A program made the translations under genes and the position numbers. DNA of 64,000 nt. Source: Diploptera punctata (taxonomy: Eukaryota; Arthropoda; Insecta; Blattodea; Blaberidae). Below the pieces are notes generated by a model, which had not been told where the DNA came from, searched no databases, and was given only the letters and a program-made list of their open reading frames with translations. Location: assembly GCA_030220185.1 (NCBI GenBank), contig JASPKZ010007432.1, positions 1,426,001-1,490,000 of the forward strand, written 5' to 3'. Shown here piece by piece: positions 1-11,509 of this stretch; position 1 is the stretch's first letter; each line of letters opens with the position of its first letter.

Positions 1-323
1 CTCTAGCAAGCTACATAGCTATTCGAAATAAAGACTTCTGAAATATTTCCGATAATTGAAACGCTCAGTAACAAAAATTCCCAATTGTTAATTAAATTAA
101 TACGGGGTGTAATGCGAATGTAATTAACAATACAATTAAATGATACTGATCAACGAGGTGCCAAAACTACAGCATACGCAAATGTTTTCTCCACAAAATG
201 TTATATAAAATAACTTCGGTAGAAAATGTTCAATTACATATTTGGTCTATGCCCCTCAATTTCAATTGTAATAAGAATGGAATATTTTGTTTTAAATTAG
301 TTAAAAAGCCTACAATTAAATAA
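1..323. other. no recognisable feature
   Basis: AT-rich sequence. I see no coding pattern, repeat end or RNA gene here. Confidence 0.5.
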
Positions 324-1240
324 CTCACTGGCACTATCGAATCCGTAAGGTTATGGCCGCGTGCACATAAACTCTCCACAATCCCTATCCTGAGCAAAAT
401 TTTCCAATCATCTCCTGTATAGTCTACTTCCCTCAAACCATGGTTAATGTTACTTTCTCATGTCATTTGATCTACCAACTGGGAGTTTTCCCTCTGGTCT
501 TCCTACAAGATTCCATGAACCTCTTTCATTACCCATTCATGCCTCATGACCTACTCATCGCAGTTTACGAAACTAACTATTCTTATTATATCTGGTTTTC
601 TATTAAGATCCTGTAGCTCATTGTTAGGGCGTATAGTCTTCTCCTTTCGCCTGTCTAATTATCTCTCTTTGGTCCAAAAATGTTCTTAAGGATTTTATTA
701 TAAATCTTTCCTCATCCCTTAAAGTCCATGTATCGCATCCATATAATAAAGTAAAGTGATCCCACAACAGACCCGGAGGCCCTTGGGATAGTAGGAGGTT
801 AAGGCTCCCACTTTTTCTAGACAATCGGCACTTTATGTCAGCCGGGTTGTCAGCCCTGCGTGACGGCCGCCTTTACCCCCAGAACAAGCGTCTGGTACTC
901 ATTTCCGTTAGAGGCTGAGTCGACCCCAGGGCCATAGTGCCGCCAGAGGGTTTGGGTCAGTTTAAAAATCCTGACCCCAACGGGACTTGAACCCTCCGGC
1001 TTGTAGCTCAGTGCCTTAACCACTACGCTACGGCGTGCCCCCCATCTATATAATACAACCTGGAAATAACATTTTTATATACTTTCACTTTACCTTTTTT
1101 TAGAAGTTGGGACGAGTCCTTAATGCATAAAAGCGTGTGTTTTCAGAATTGAGCCTATGTTGGATATGTTTGTGCATCTCATTCCTATTTGTAATTATTG
1201 GGAAAACCCTAGAATAATATTAAGCAAATTCATCGATATT
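324..1240 (-). mobile_element. RTE-type LINE, 3' fragment (interrupted)
   Basis: Read on the minus strand this matches the C-terminal part and 3' end of the better copy at 30638-33705. The REVDYTG.DWK stretch is readable near 360-436, and the terminal GCCAGTGAGT lies at the left edge. The match continues on the far side of SINE-1 (749-1042) to about 1240, into sequence just downstream of the reverse-transcriptase YADD region. Frames are broken throughout, so it is a dead 5'-truncated copy. Confidence 0.8.
749..1042 (-). mobile_element. SINE-1, tRNA-derived
   Basis: On the minus strand the head carries a Pol III A box (TAGCGTAGTGGTTAAGGC) and B box (GGGTTCAAGTCCC). The body follows and the 3' end is GTGGGATCACTTTAC. 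A 13-bp target duplication flanks it (CATCCATATAATA at 736-748, CATCTATATAATA at 1043-1055, one mismatch), inside the RTE fragment. The same family recurs at 16715, 40113, 48595 and 51905. Confidence 0.88.
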
Positions 1241-2360
1241 CTACTTTTAATTGAATTGTCTGGCCGTACACTGCAAATTCTAAATTAGATATAAGAGATG
1301 ATGGTTTATAGAAATGTAAGCCTATAATATTTAGAGAAAGTGAAAAGTTGACGTAAACCAGTTATTCGGAAACGTTGAGCAGATTTCGATACTAGGCTCT
1401 TAGCAATCGATCATCCAAAGGCAATAATGGCATGATGTTCGTCACTTTAAAAGCATTATTAACCCTTAAATTGACAAAACACAAATTTCGTCTGTTAGTT
1501 ATTTGAATGTGGCGGACCGCAGTGAAAACGGAATCTTGTATAACTGTTATTATTAGGTATATTGTAAAATTAGACACACATTTAAGTGGTTTATTTTTGT
1601 TCGTTTTCCTTTGATTTATTAATAATATTAAATTAATTGAACAACTGATGTATTCAAAAGGATACATTACGAATTTAAGGGTTAGAAGTATTTTATTTAG
1701 TTCTAGTTATTTATTAGCATGATGCATTCAATGCGTTATATCTATTTAATTAAATTTTGATATATCATTAAAAAAATTAATGTAATCAAGAGTTCTCAAT
1801 GAGTTTGGTATTCCTACGATCAATTATTCATATTTGGTCATGAGGATAAAAGGATGAGTTCAGGATACAAAAAAAAACTAATACATTGAATTTTATGTTT
1901 TAACGAAACTAGATTTCGAATTTGTCACCACTAGTAAAAATAAGCTTTATTCACGAGTTAAAAAAATAAAAAAAACGAAAAAGCTGAGGCTGCCCGCGGT
2001 CCACTGAACACCAAAGCTGAGTAAATTAAAACTAGCCAACGTGTTTGACAAGTGAACCGACCAATAATTCCGAAGCAGGTGAGCTGGCTGTGATAACGAC
2101 CAACCAATCACTAACTCCCGCTTAATGACGCAGTCAAAACAATGCCACCCATTGTTCCTCAAAAATCAATGTATCAAAATGAACATAACTCTTTTATAAA
2201 TGTATAAACTAGGTGTCACACAAACCAATCAGACTACTCGTATTTCCCGAGTGAAACGTAAATAAATCCACAAGCTCTTCTCTCCATATGATCAAATCTT
2301 GTTAGTACGATCACACCTGTTCTCCAAACGCAACTTGATCAATTTAATTCTTAGTATTTT
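1241..2360. other. unassigned sequence with several CCAAT motifs
   Basis: Mostly AT-rich. A slightly GC-richer stretch at 1980-2160 and its flank hold several ACCAATNA-like motifs (near 2062, 2100 and 2224). They could be promoter CCAAT boxes, but no transcription unit follows, so I make no functional call. Confidence 0.3.
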
Positions 2361-2361
2361 T

Positions 2362-2680
2362 AGATTGGAAATGACCGGCCTCATGGTTTTGTGGTATGAG
2401 CTTCTGAGTACAGTTCTTGAAGGCCCGGGTTTCATTCCCGCTCAGACCACATATTATTCATTAATGGAAATCATTCCTGTGGTCGCCCATAGTTTGGAAT
2501 TTGGGTTAAGTTTAGGTTCAAGGACTCTCCTTGGTACTTCATTATCACTTTCGCTCGTCATATCATCGAGCAACGTAACTCCGCCTTTTAGGCGTTCCAA
2601 CCTAAAAAGTACGTTTCAATTGCCTCAATGCCAGAAATGTAAGACAACGTGGAGTCATGAAAAAAAGGTTTGGTTACAAC
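2362..2680 (+). mobile_element. SINE-4, tRNA-derived
   Basis: The head has an A-box-like GGTTTTGTGGTATGAGCTT and a B-box-like GGGTTTCATTCCC. The body contains the family signature GTTTAGGTTCAAGGACTCTCC and a tail with CCGCCTTTTAGGCG and ATGCCAGAAATGTAAGACAA. The same order appears at 29145-29460 (minus), and pieces occur at 9290, 16040, 27440 and 47541. Translating it gives a 179-codon open frame that I regard as chance. Confidence 0.75.
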
Positions 2681-2704
2681 CTCCTTTGCTACAATTAAAA
2701 AAAA

Positions 2705-2775
2705 CTCTAAGCGCGACAGGCCTAGAGGGCCCTTGGCTGATCAGCCGGCTGCTGGCTTCACATCTTCTATACGAT
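2705..2775 (-). mobile_element. SINE-2 tail fragment
   Basis: The stretch GCGACAGGCCTAGAGGGCCC followed by GCCGGCTGCTGGC matches the 3' part of SINE-2 (6795-7131). The tRNA-derived head is missing. Confidence 0.65.
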
Positions 2776-4094
2776 ATTCCTCAATTTTCTCCCTTTCTTG
2801 TAATATTCCTGGTCAATTTTAAAACTCTCTCTCCATAAGTCTTAGGCCTTTTTAGTTTTGTATTAATATGGGATTTCAGTAACATTTCTAAAACTAATGT
2901 ATCCCATTTACATGTTATACGGAATTACTCTTCCAGGCCGTATATAGTTTACATATAATTTATTTGAATTCTTATTCACAGAAGTTCTAACATCTAACGC
3001 TGCATGGCGTTTAAGATCCTTGAGTGTATCCAGTAGACTTTTTATTTTGTGTCTAAAATGAATTTAATTTTTAGTTTCAATTATACTATTAAAGGGCACT
3101 GATAATGAATTTTGAACCCAGCATTTACCTTGACTAAGGAAAACCAGAAGAAAAAAAAAGTCAAATGCATACGACTGTCAAACGCAACTTCTAATGGCTA
3201 GATACACAGGGAGATCTTTTGGATATTGGTATTATTTTTATTACTATTATTATTAATAGTATTATTAATGGCGTAGCACACTGTTGAATCATAGCCTCTC
3301 CTTTGTTAGGAGCTACTACACAAAGTTAATTTTGACTATTTAACTCATGCCCCAAATGGGAGTCAATGACCAATCACGTTTCAATGATTTCTGTTTTACA
3401 ACCAATCAGAGTCGTGTTTCACGAAATATTTATCAGTGTTAGGATTATCATATATTAAACAAAGCTCCTCCTTTTTAATATTCTGAACAGGTCTGACCGT
3501 TATTTTGCAGTGACTGAGCCTATAACAAATACGGCTACCAGATTGTATATAATAGTGCTTACATGTCAACATTTGTAGCAATTGATTATACCACCAAAAA
3601 AAGAAACCACTGTTTGCACTTTCTTAAATGTATTTTTTCCCAGGTAATAATCGAGAAAAATATAATTGTCATATTTACATCATACGACATCAAAAATGAA
3701 TTAATATACAGATTGATGTGTTTCATTTTTTCTCCACTAGAGAGCATTCTTACAATATTGCGTTCCTTTGGCAATAAATAGTATGATCTGGTTGCAGTGA
3801 TAAACAAAAGAAGCAGTAGAAGCGTACCTATCGTTTCTCATTTGTTTTCAAACATCGCCGTTTACATTAAATATATAAATATTTTAAAATAACTATAGTT
3901 AAATAATGATTTGTGAGTAAACAGCTTAATTTTATTCGTTAAATAGTCCTAACAAATGCCACTCTTGATTTCCAAATTCTCTAGATAAATTCACTCCTCA
4001 CTTCATGAGTCGTGAATTTATCGATAATTTGGAAATCACTCGTGGCATTACTTATGATAATTACCTTATTTGCCAATATATGTAATGAATGGCC
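2776..4094. other. no recognisable gene; short (TTA)n run
   Basis: AT-rich sequence with an imperfect (ATT)n tract near 3230-3270. Overlapping short open frames at 3396-3807 lie on both strands over the same bases and resemble nothing I know. Confidence 0.45.
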
Positions 4095-4290
4095 TTTTTA
4101 TTCAGGCTTAAGGTCTTTTACAAACCTGAAAATCTTCAGACTAGGGACCAACGGCTTAAAGTCCGTATCGGAGGACTTGCTTCTTGGATTTTTACGTCCT
4201 AAAAAATCCATCGATCCTGGTTGCGTTTGAATCCGCCACCCTCGGGATCAAAGGCAAGGAGCATAACCACTAGTCCACCGCAGCCGACAT
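4095..4290 (-). mobile_element. SINE-5, tRNA-derived
   Basis: On the minus strand a tRNA-like head (GGTGGACTAGTGGTTATGC as A box, GGATTCAAACGC as a degenerate B box) is followed by GGATTTTTTAGGACG and a body ending in CTGAAGATTTTCAG. A second copy lies at 4557-4747 and a diverged one at 7260-7440. Confidence 0.7.
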
Positions 4291-4326
4291 TAAATATTAT
4301 AATTTGAAACAATTTTTGCTGGCAAT

Positions 4327-4533
4327 ATGCTTAAAAGATGGGAGTTTCCACATTATATGACAAGAATCAAAATCTACAACTTTCTTATTGGCCTTACGGC
4401 CTTTGCCATAGCTTGTCCGTTAAAAGTTTTTTTAACAACTCAATTTATTTACGTTTATTTCCCTATGCCATTACGTGATCAGTATATTGACCCAATGAGA
4501 CATTTTATAGGCATGGGTTATGAAGGAAGGTAA
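4327..4533 (+). other. unrecognised 68-codon open frame between two SINEs
   Basis: The frame runs from ATG to TAA in the gap between the two SINE-5 copies. It has a hydrophobic stretch (IGLTAFAIACPLKVFLT) that could span a membrane. I recognise no family and see no flanking splice signals or codon bias. Chance is the most likely explanation. Confidence 0.15.
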
Positions 4534-4556
4534 ATATTACTAAGATGCCTCTTTTT

Positions 4557-4747
4557 TTTCCAGACGTAATGTTCTTTTACGACCCTGAAAATCTTCAGAC
4601 TCGGGACCCAAGGCTAAAATATTTTCCCGGAGGACTTATTCCTTGGATTTTTCCATCCTAAAAAATCCATCTACTCTGGCCGGGTTTGAACCCGCGACCC
4701 TCGGGATTACCGCGAGGAACATAACCACTAGACAACCGCGCCCAACA
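4557..4747 (-). mobile_element. SINE-5, tRNA-derived
   Basis: Second copy of the family at 4095. On the minus strand the B box GGGTTTGAACCCG-like core is nearly ideal (GCGGGTTCAAACCC), the A box is TCTAGTGGTTATG, and the tail again ends in CTGAAGATTTTCAGG. Confidence 0.72.
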
Positions 4748-4865
4748 AAAAATCAACAATACGCAATGAAAAACATAAATAGCAATTACAAAATCAACCT
4801 AGGGCAAAACGTGTTCTTCGCTATGTTTAATTTGAGTGTTAAGAGTGAATTGGCTGGAGTGTAGG

Positions 4866-4925
4866 TTCGAAGTTGGTATTCGGGAGGTCCCGAGTTCAAA
4901 TCCCGGTGCCGTTCAACTTGAGTTT
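4866..4925 (+). mobile_element. SINE-like B-box fragment
   Basis: GAGGTCCCGAGTTCAAATCCC carries a Pol III B-box core with the right 5' context for a tRNA-derived head. The A box is degraded and no body follows. Confidence 0.4.
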
Positions 4926-5059
4926 TATATTTTTTGAACCGACAACTAGGTTGAAATTTCAATAACAGGGCTCATTTCATCATATTTACAATTTCTTACC
5001 ATTAAATATAAATAAAAGATACAAAGGATTGTAATAAATATATGTTAAAGACTTTTTAA

Positions 5060-5390
5060 ATAAGAATAGAGTTAAAAGAGAATTATGACGTGTGTGGGAT
5101 ATGCATAAATAGGATTCAATAACGTTAGTTTGAATATTTGTAGGTAGGAACTTAAAATAAAATACACGAGATCATAGACTAAACTCAGTTCAATAAAAGG
5201 GGCTCATTTGGTTACTGATAATAGTAAATATTAATAGCAGGGGTGTTAAAAGAGAATTTCGGCATGAGTATGATGTGCTTAATGCACCTAAATAGGATTC
5301 CATAATGGGATATTGAACATCTGTACAGACAGATTTTTGGTTTGAAGAAAATACAGGAGATAGCAGACGAAACCCAGTACGATAAGCAGC
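5060..5390. repeat. diverged tandem repeat, about 180-bp unit, two copies
   Basis: Both units share GTTAAAAGAGAATT, then AAATAGGATTC.ATAA, then a block with AGA.GAAAC.CAGT. The units start near 5067 and 5247. No coding potential or transposon ends are visible. Confidence 0.5.
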
Positions 5391-6790
5391 TATCTCTATG
5401 TCACGACAAGGAGTCTCGTGAAATGATCAAGATGACGTAGCAGAGATATAATAAACGTCTTGCCATGAAGCTATACCTGCATCATAATAACTATAGGTAT
5501 TAACGGTAAGGATCATGAAGCTCGTTTCAATTTTGACCATCGAGGTCTATGTCATAAGTGATGTAGGTAAATTTACGAAACGGGATCAACTTTTTTTACG
5601 TCATTAAACTCCATCGACCCAGCGAACGTGGAAACGCAATGCAATAATTTTACCAAGATAGAATAAAAATTACACAGAATCAATAAATACTCAAATACAG
5701 TCCGAACAAATAAAGAATGCAAGAAATGAAAAAAAAAAATCCTGATTTTTCATTAAAAGTTATTTTATTTTTAGCTCTACGGTCCGAAGAGAACCTTGCC
5801 TTCAGTCACCACAGTTTTCCAATTTCCAATATCCTTAATTTTCATTTTTCAGTTATTAATTCCAAATTTGCAATGTCCTTCTCACCGTCATCCATTCATT
5901 TTTCCTTTGTCTTCCTCGTTTCATTCTGGGGAATGAATATCAATTTTAAGTATTTCTATCTTACAATGGTACTATGTGACCACCACTATAGTTTTACTTG
6001 ACAAAATTCACAGCATTCTCTCCATCTACATATTTACTTATTTGATTTTATTTTCCACACCTCCTTTTAAAGACACCTCCTTTTAAAGATGAAAATAATT
6101 TTTGTATGCAGTTTTCACTGGCTACGTTTCTGCGTCATTAATCACCATGGAGCAAATAAGATTGAATAAATTAGAATTAGTTATTGAAGTAAATCAATTT
6201 TCCTTGATATTAGGCACCAGTACACTAGGGCTATAGTAAACCCTTTACTCGTGTTTGGTAAAAAGCTAGATGAAGGAACGAGATGAAATGGAAAAACCAA
6301 CATAGGTTTTTGTTATACAACAAGCATTGTTTCACAACCGCCAACTAAATGTCCGTGTAGTTTTCAATCAATGCTAAATAAGTCCACTCCCGCAAATCAA
6401 AACTGACAATATATCAAGTGCAATCTACGTAAAAAAATTGGTTTATAATATTAACTTGAATGTAATCCCTCGATTGCTCATAAAATATTACATTCATAGG
6501 ATTAACATAAGGGTTATTTAGTTTTTTTTTTTTACTTCCTGGAAGAATGGACTTGTCTGGATTTGACGCAACCTCTACAAATATTCTTCATAGGATTATC
6601 TCCCTATTTTTAAATTTTTTACTCCTTCATTGTGACGATTTATCAGAACTACAAGGAACCTCAGTTAAGATCACCCAAAATGCAGTGTGTAAACATCACT
6701 TATAACAACAAAACTAATAATACTTTTTAATCCTCCACAATTGGACAGAAAAGAAAGACAAAATCACTCATATACTAACGTTAGTATATA
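5391..6790. other. no recognisable feature
   Basis: AT-rich sequence. The longest open frame (5717-6001) is low-complexity and matches nothing I know. A short duplication of CACCTCCTTTTAAAGA lies at 6058-6090. Confidence 0.45.
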
Positions 6791-6794
6791 TAAC

Positions 6795-7131
6795 TCCATA
6801 AACTCCAAGTGCGACAGGCCTTGGAGGCCCTAGGCCTACCAGCCACTGCTGGCCTCACGTCCACACGTGTTACAGAGGTAGACGATCATAAGCCAGTGTA
6901 GGGGTGACATATGGTCAGCATGTCGGGTCCCCAGCCGTTGTAGCTGGTTTTCTCAACCTGGATTCGCTACTTATTGTAGCTACCCAGGTGTCTCATGATG
7001 CTGGGTGGGCACCGGTCCCATACTGGCCGAAATTCCATAAGAAAAAAATTTTCCCCCATGGGGACTCGAACCAGCGCAAGTCCCGTAGCTCTGCGCCAAG
7101 ACTTCTTGCCTTAACCACTCGGCTACGGCGC
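6795..7131 (-). mobile_element. SINE-2, tRNA-derived
   Basis: On the minus strand it begins CGCGCCGTAGCCGAGTGG (A box AGCCGAGTGGTTAAGGC) with B box GGTTCGAGTCCCC. The body reads GGAATTTCGGCCAGTATGGG and GCCCACCCAGCATCATGAG, and the end is AGGCCTGTCGCACTTGG. Other copies are at 20415, 27084 and 58825, with a fragment at 2705. The 5' end abuts an (AAAT)n/(AT)n tract. Confidence 0.85.
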
Positions 7132-7174
7132 GATATATAAATAAATAAATAAATATATATATATATATATATAT
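7132..7174. repeat. (AAAT)n then (AT)n microsatellite
   Basis: Simple repeat immediately next to the tRNA-like head of SINE-2. Confidence 0.9.
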
Positions 7175-7259
7175 TCGATCTTTAACAGCGAAAATAATTA
7201 GTGCCACAACTCAAATTTGGGCTTGCAAATGCAGATTTTGCTAAGGGGCCTTTTGTACC

Positions 7260-7440
7260 CTGAGGTTTTTAAGTATCGTACTTCTGTGATACAGAGCCCA
7301 CGGTTTTAGTTGTCCTCCAAAGAAATCCATTTTCAGGATTTTAACCCCCAAAAAATGCATCAACCCCCGCCAGGTTTCAGCCCCGAACCTAGGAACCAGA
7401 GGCGAGCAAAGTAACCGCATAGTCCATCAGGATCAGCTAA
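7260..7440 (-). mobile_element. SINE-5, strongly diverged
   Basis: On the minus strand, a degenerate head (GGACTATGCGGTTACTTTGC) and B-box area are followed by TTGGGGGTTAAAATCC and a body whose layout matches SINE-5. It is called by order of blocks rather than close identity. Confidence 0.45.
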
Positions 7441-8404
7441 CAAATACTAATATTCCCGTTAGTATTTTTTAATTCACTACGCTGTAAGTTTTTAACAAAA
7501 CCGTGCAAAGTCAAAAGGCAGCTATTCAGCCATGTGATGTAAAGCACTTCATTAAACTCGGAACGGATGGACACTTTACTAACAAGTCAGGTGTATACAA
7601 AATAATGCATCAAAAAGGGCACACGAGCAGAACCAATTGCACACACAAAACGAATATCAAAGCAACAACGTAAAAATAAATAATGCTCTCGCTTGGAAAA
7701 TAACCATGAAAAGTTCCTTCAAGTGGAAAAGAACACAGATTTGTATGAAAATGTGGGGCTGCGCATCGTCTGTTGGTGAACCGTAATGCTTACACCTCTG
7801 CACATTTCCTCTCACCCTTTTAAACTATCGACTTGGGTAACCAGAGCTTCGTTACCTTTACTGTTTAAATTTAAAAAAAAACTTTTTCTAAGTGAAGTTA
7901 CAGGGAAGAAAATATCTCCACTAATTACATAAACACCCATGACAAACGGATCGACCAAAACTAAAAATTTAAGCACATATTCAAATCCGAGTGTCGATCA
8001 TCATGTTGTCAAGGTGCATACAGAATTGGAATTTCATTATGTTCAATTTCACCATGGATCATATAATATTTTACTGAAATTGACATCAATTGCATTTTGT
8101 ACGAATACATGAAACCAAATAGGCACGAACAGGTTTCTGGTATACAACCAAATATGTTCAAGTATCTCAAAATAAAATGCTCAAAGCTGTTGAAGTGTTC
8201 TCAAAATAAAATGTAAGTGTAAAAACTCAAAAACTTATTGGAAGAATGTCACTTTGAATTTAATTATTAGCAGTCTTCCCATAATGAAAATTTAACGTAC
8301 TTAATGGAAAAAGAATATTTACAAATAATTGAACTCTTTGATTAAATAAAAAAGAAAAGAAAAATGCTTCGCAACTACATAACTGGAAAATAACAGTACT
8401 ATAC
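7441..8404. other. no recognisable feature
   Basis: AT-rich sequence with a small direct repeat (CTCAAAATAAAATG) near 8165 and 8202. No coding or mobile-element signal is recognised. Confidence 0.45.
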
Positions 8405-9140
8405 ATTTTAAATATGTTTTTTTAGAAAGTCGGGATGTATTGCATACCATGTATTTCCAGAATTGAGCCTTTGTTTCTTTGTGCACTCATTCCTGTTTCT
8501 AGGTATTGAATCCAATACTTCAAAACTTCCTTTGTCATTAACTGTACATTTCAATTATATCATGTATTACTATGTGACAACATATTTAGTTCCAACCCCG
8601 ATTTCTTAGAGTTTCTTAATAGGAAGTGCGTGTTGGTCCTTGGTATCACCTTATGATAATACATCAGCACATATTGTCAGTCCAACGAATCTGTGCCTCG
8701 GCAAATCATTTCTCTCCCTGCATTCCTATCTCTCCCTGCATTCCTATCTCTTTCCTGCTCTCCAGTGTTGTCAACTCAACTTCAACCTTGCATTATTATT
8801 CAAGAGCCATGACACTGGGGGGGGGGGGGAGTTTGGCAACATCCCTACTCGATGGCTGCTGTTTGACGTAGGGGGAGGGGAGTGCAGTGAAATGGCGTAT
8901 TGAGGTGTACTTTTCTAAGAACGATGTAGGGGCACAGATCCGTTAGTCCGAGTATACCAACAACTTACTAATACCATAGAGTTCCATACCTTCTTTATCC
9001 TCTAAAAATTCGATGGCATGCTCTAGCACAAAATGAATAGAAAAGGAGATCGTGCATACCCTTGCTTTAACCCATTGTGAACTTTAAAAGTATTTGAAAA
9101 CGTTTTTACCAACGCCCTAATCTTTGTGCCATTTAAATAA
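8405..9140 (-). mobile_element. RTE-type LINE, internal reverse-transcriptase fragment
   Basis: The minus strand aligns with the reverse-transcriptase part of the 30638-33705 LINE. HNGLKQG (motif before the catalytic aspartates) is readable near 9080, and ELYGISKLLVYSD near 8960 corresponds to the LNGINKLLVYADD stretch. A MITE splits it just before the catalytic YADD. Frames are broken. Confidence 0.75.
8678..8950. mobile_element. MITE-like element inside the RTE fragment
   Basis: Imperfect terminal inverted repeats: AGTCCAACGAATCTGTGCC at the left, and CGGACTAACGGATCTGTGCC at the right read on the other strand. The LINE match stops and resumes at these edges. Inside are a duplicated CTCTCCCTGCATTCCTATCT and a run of about 11-13 G. 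No transposase is present and the target duplication is unclear, so the superfamily is open. Confidence 0.55.
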
Positions 9141-9205
9141 GTACCTTTTATCAGTCTTCCTCAATTAGAAAACTGAGGAAGACTTATAAAAAAGGTACTT
9201 ATATT
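9137..9205. repeat. short perfect-stem hairpin
   Basis: AAGTACCTTTTATCAGTCTT is followed about 20 bases later by its near-complement ending in AAAAGGTACTTA. The stem is about 28 bp with a 6-base loop, at the edge of the RTE fragment. Confidence 0.7.
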
Positions 9206-9289
9206 ATCATTAAAAAAATTTTAATACATAACCTCAATTGTGATAACAATGAATGTTAAAAATATTGCAAGTCCAGAAAACTCCCTCTT

Positions 9290-9605
9290 AATTTAACCAG
9301 CCTAATGGGTTAGTGGGATTCGAAGTCCAGAATATTACCATATAACTTCTCCCTCATAATTTAACCAGCCTCGTGGGCTAGTTGTCAGAACTCCCGACTA
9401 CAGATCATGGAGTTCCGAGTTTGATTACATTTCAGACCAAATATTTAAAAAAAATATTCCCGTTGTGGTCCATTGTCTGGATTTTGACTAAGTTTAGGTC
9501 CTTACGATCCACTCCGCCTTCCAGACGCAACTTTAAATTCTGTTACAATTCCGCCATGCCAAGAGAAAGTACAATAAATGTCATTAAAAAAACCTGGTGG
9601 CATTG
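9290..9605 (+). mobile_element. SINE-4 copy with duplicated head start
   Basis: AATTTAACCAGCCT.GTGGG occurs twice (near 9291 and 9358). The second is followed by a degenerate B box (GAGTTTGATTACA) and by the SINE-4 tail (CCGCCTTCCAGACGC, then ATGCCAAGAGAAAGTACA). The first block looks like a second, truncated head. Confidence 0.6.
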
Positions 9606-10914
9606 ATAAAAACGTTTACTTTCCAATTCTATTACTCATCACAGAAAAAATAAGTTAATTTAATGTGCTTCTCAATAAAAAAACTAATTATTCGTTAGAT
9701 AAATCAAAAACTTCAGGCCAATAATTAACCCAAAACATTAGGATTATTTAGAATACTGTAACTCTTACTACATCAAGTTCTAAAACGATTACTTCGATTT
9801 TATATTTTGCGCGCCATGAGAGAAAATGAACTTATCGAAGTTTCGTTTCGTAAAAGTTTTGTGTGTGAACTCAGATCTACGGCCCTTTATTGTGTGTTAT
9901 CTCAAAACTTCAACAATAGTTTATGTCACAACTTAAAGAGAAAGAATTTTTCATCGTGTCCGTTTATCAATATGTTTCACTTTACAGTTTTAATAACTTT
10001 AAAATCATAATCGTTCCTAAATTCCAAAATGGATCTATACATAACATTCCCTAGTTTATTTTTATTTGTATCAGTATATTTCGTGTGTTCATTATGCCCC
10101 CTTGTAAAAGTGTCCTATCCACGTCTCACCCAATTCTCAAACTAAGTTTGCATGTTACGTTGGATATGCTAATTTTCTCAGGTACATAAATCCTCTAATC
10201 AAATTAAGCTACTGGATAAAAGCAACGAAATAATATTTTGGACATTTAGAGTGTCTCCAGTATGTTACATTAATAACTTTCTCTTACACGTTTACTCAAT
10301 TTTCCAAATAAAACGCGTATTGCGTCACACCTCTTATGTGGACTCTTCCTTAAATCTCAAAATGGTTAAAGTAATTTATAATATAAAACCTTCATCCTCA
10401 ATTTTGTTATTGAATATAAGTTAAATGCACTCGTACGAAGCTTTCACTGCATCACTGGCCGACCCTTCCTCCCATCAAATCAATAGCAGTCTGGCAGCCC
10501 GGGAGAGAAGGTTTCCACCAACCTGCACCTATCTTCTCAAGTAATTCCAATGCATTTCATAAAGCCTGACAAAATGATTAAATTGTGGTAGCATGTCACG
10601 TATGATATACCTAGTGCTAGAAATAGATTCTACAAAAGACAACTTCAATGGATGAGTGACATATCAAGAATGTTCATCTTCCCGTTCGTTACAAGCATTG
10701 TTCAAAATGCTTTTCACATCATGTGTGTTTCCCCAATAGAGAACCAACGTTCTCAACAGGAAGTCAATAACAAACTTTCAGTCGATATTTTACAAAAATC
10801 GTGTATTACGCATGACTGAAAATGTAGAGTAGTATTCTTCACAGAAATGAGATACAAGTCTATTCAATTGTAGTAACTACTAACACTTAATAATCATGTA
10901 CTGATTCACAGTAT
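9606..10914. other. no recognisable feature
   Basis: AT-rich sequence. A GC-richer patch near 10455-10540 has no recognisable coding or repeat identity. Confidence 0.4.
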
Positions 10915-11195
10915 TTAGAAAGAGAGAATTTTGAAGATTTTGATGAGAACTGGGATGAGGACATGGAACACGAATGGGGAATGAAAGAGAGGCGTAGAAA
11001 CTTCTTGTAGAAAAACCTGGGGGAAAGCGTCCAGTATATAGGCCAAAAATGATATACAGAATAACATTAACCACGATTTGAGAGAGATGAATTAACCGGG
11101 GAAGATCGGAAAACATTAACTCGGGATATGGATGTATGGATAGTTTGTCCTCGCGGCCACGATCCTCCGAGTTTGATAGCACCAGTGAATTAGTT
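10915..11195 (+). mobile_element. RTE-type LINE, 3' end fragment
   Basis: Matches the last ~230 bases of the RTE reading frame and 3' end: GGGGAATGAAAGAG, ACTTCTTGTAGAAAAACCTG, CCACGATTTGAGAGAGATGA and the terminal GCACCAGTGA. It has small indels and no open frame. Confidence 0.75.
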
Positions 11196-11509
11196 TATGC
11201 TGAAACTAGCAAGAATAGTCCCAAAATACTGAATAATGATTCGGATGAGTCGCCTGACCTGGGTTGAATTTTGTTAGCTATTACATATGTCCCCATAAAA
11301 TTAAACGAGGGAGAACCCTTAACCGGAGTTGTTGGGTCTTTTATGATACCAATGAAACTGGACACCCCTGATATTCTTTTAAAATCATTTTTTTTTTCGA
11401 AATCCTTTTATGTAGCTTTCCCTTTGTTTAATGTTAACCCTTAGCCATGGTCTGTAACCTGTAAGTACTGTTTTTTTAGCATATCCTTTGAAACAAACAT
11501 GAAACCTAT

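Noticed and set aside
1980..2240. A promoter based on repeated CCAAT boxes
   Set aside because: No TATA or initiator context, no downstream open frame and no conservation evidence; noted only as a motif cluster.
2299..2838. 179-codon plus-strand open frame
   Set aside because: It is the translation of a SINE-4 copy and a SINE-2 tail read through, with no protein-like conservation.
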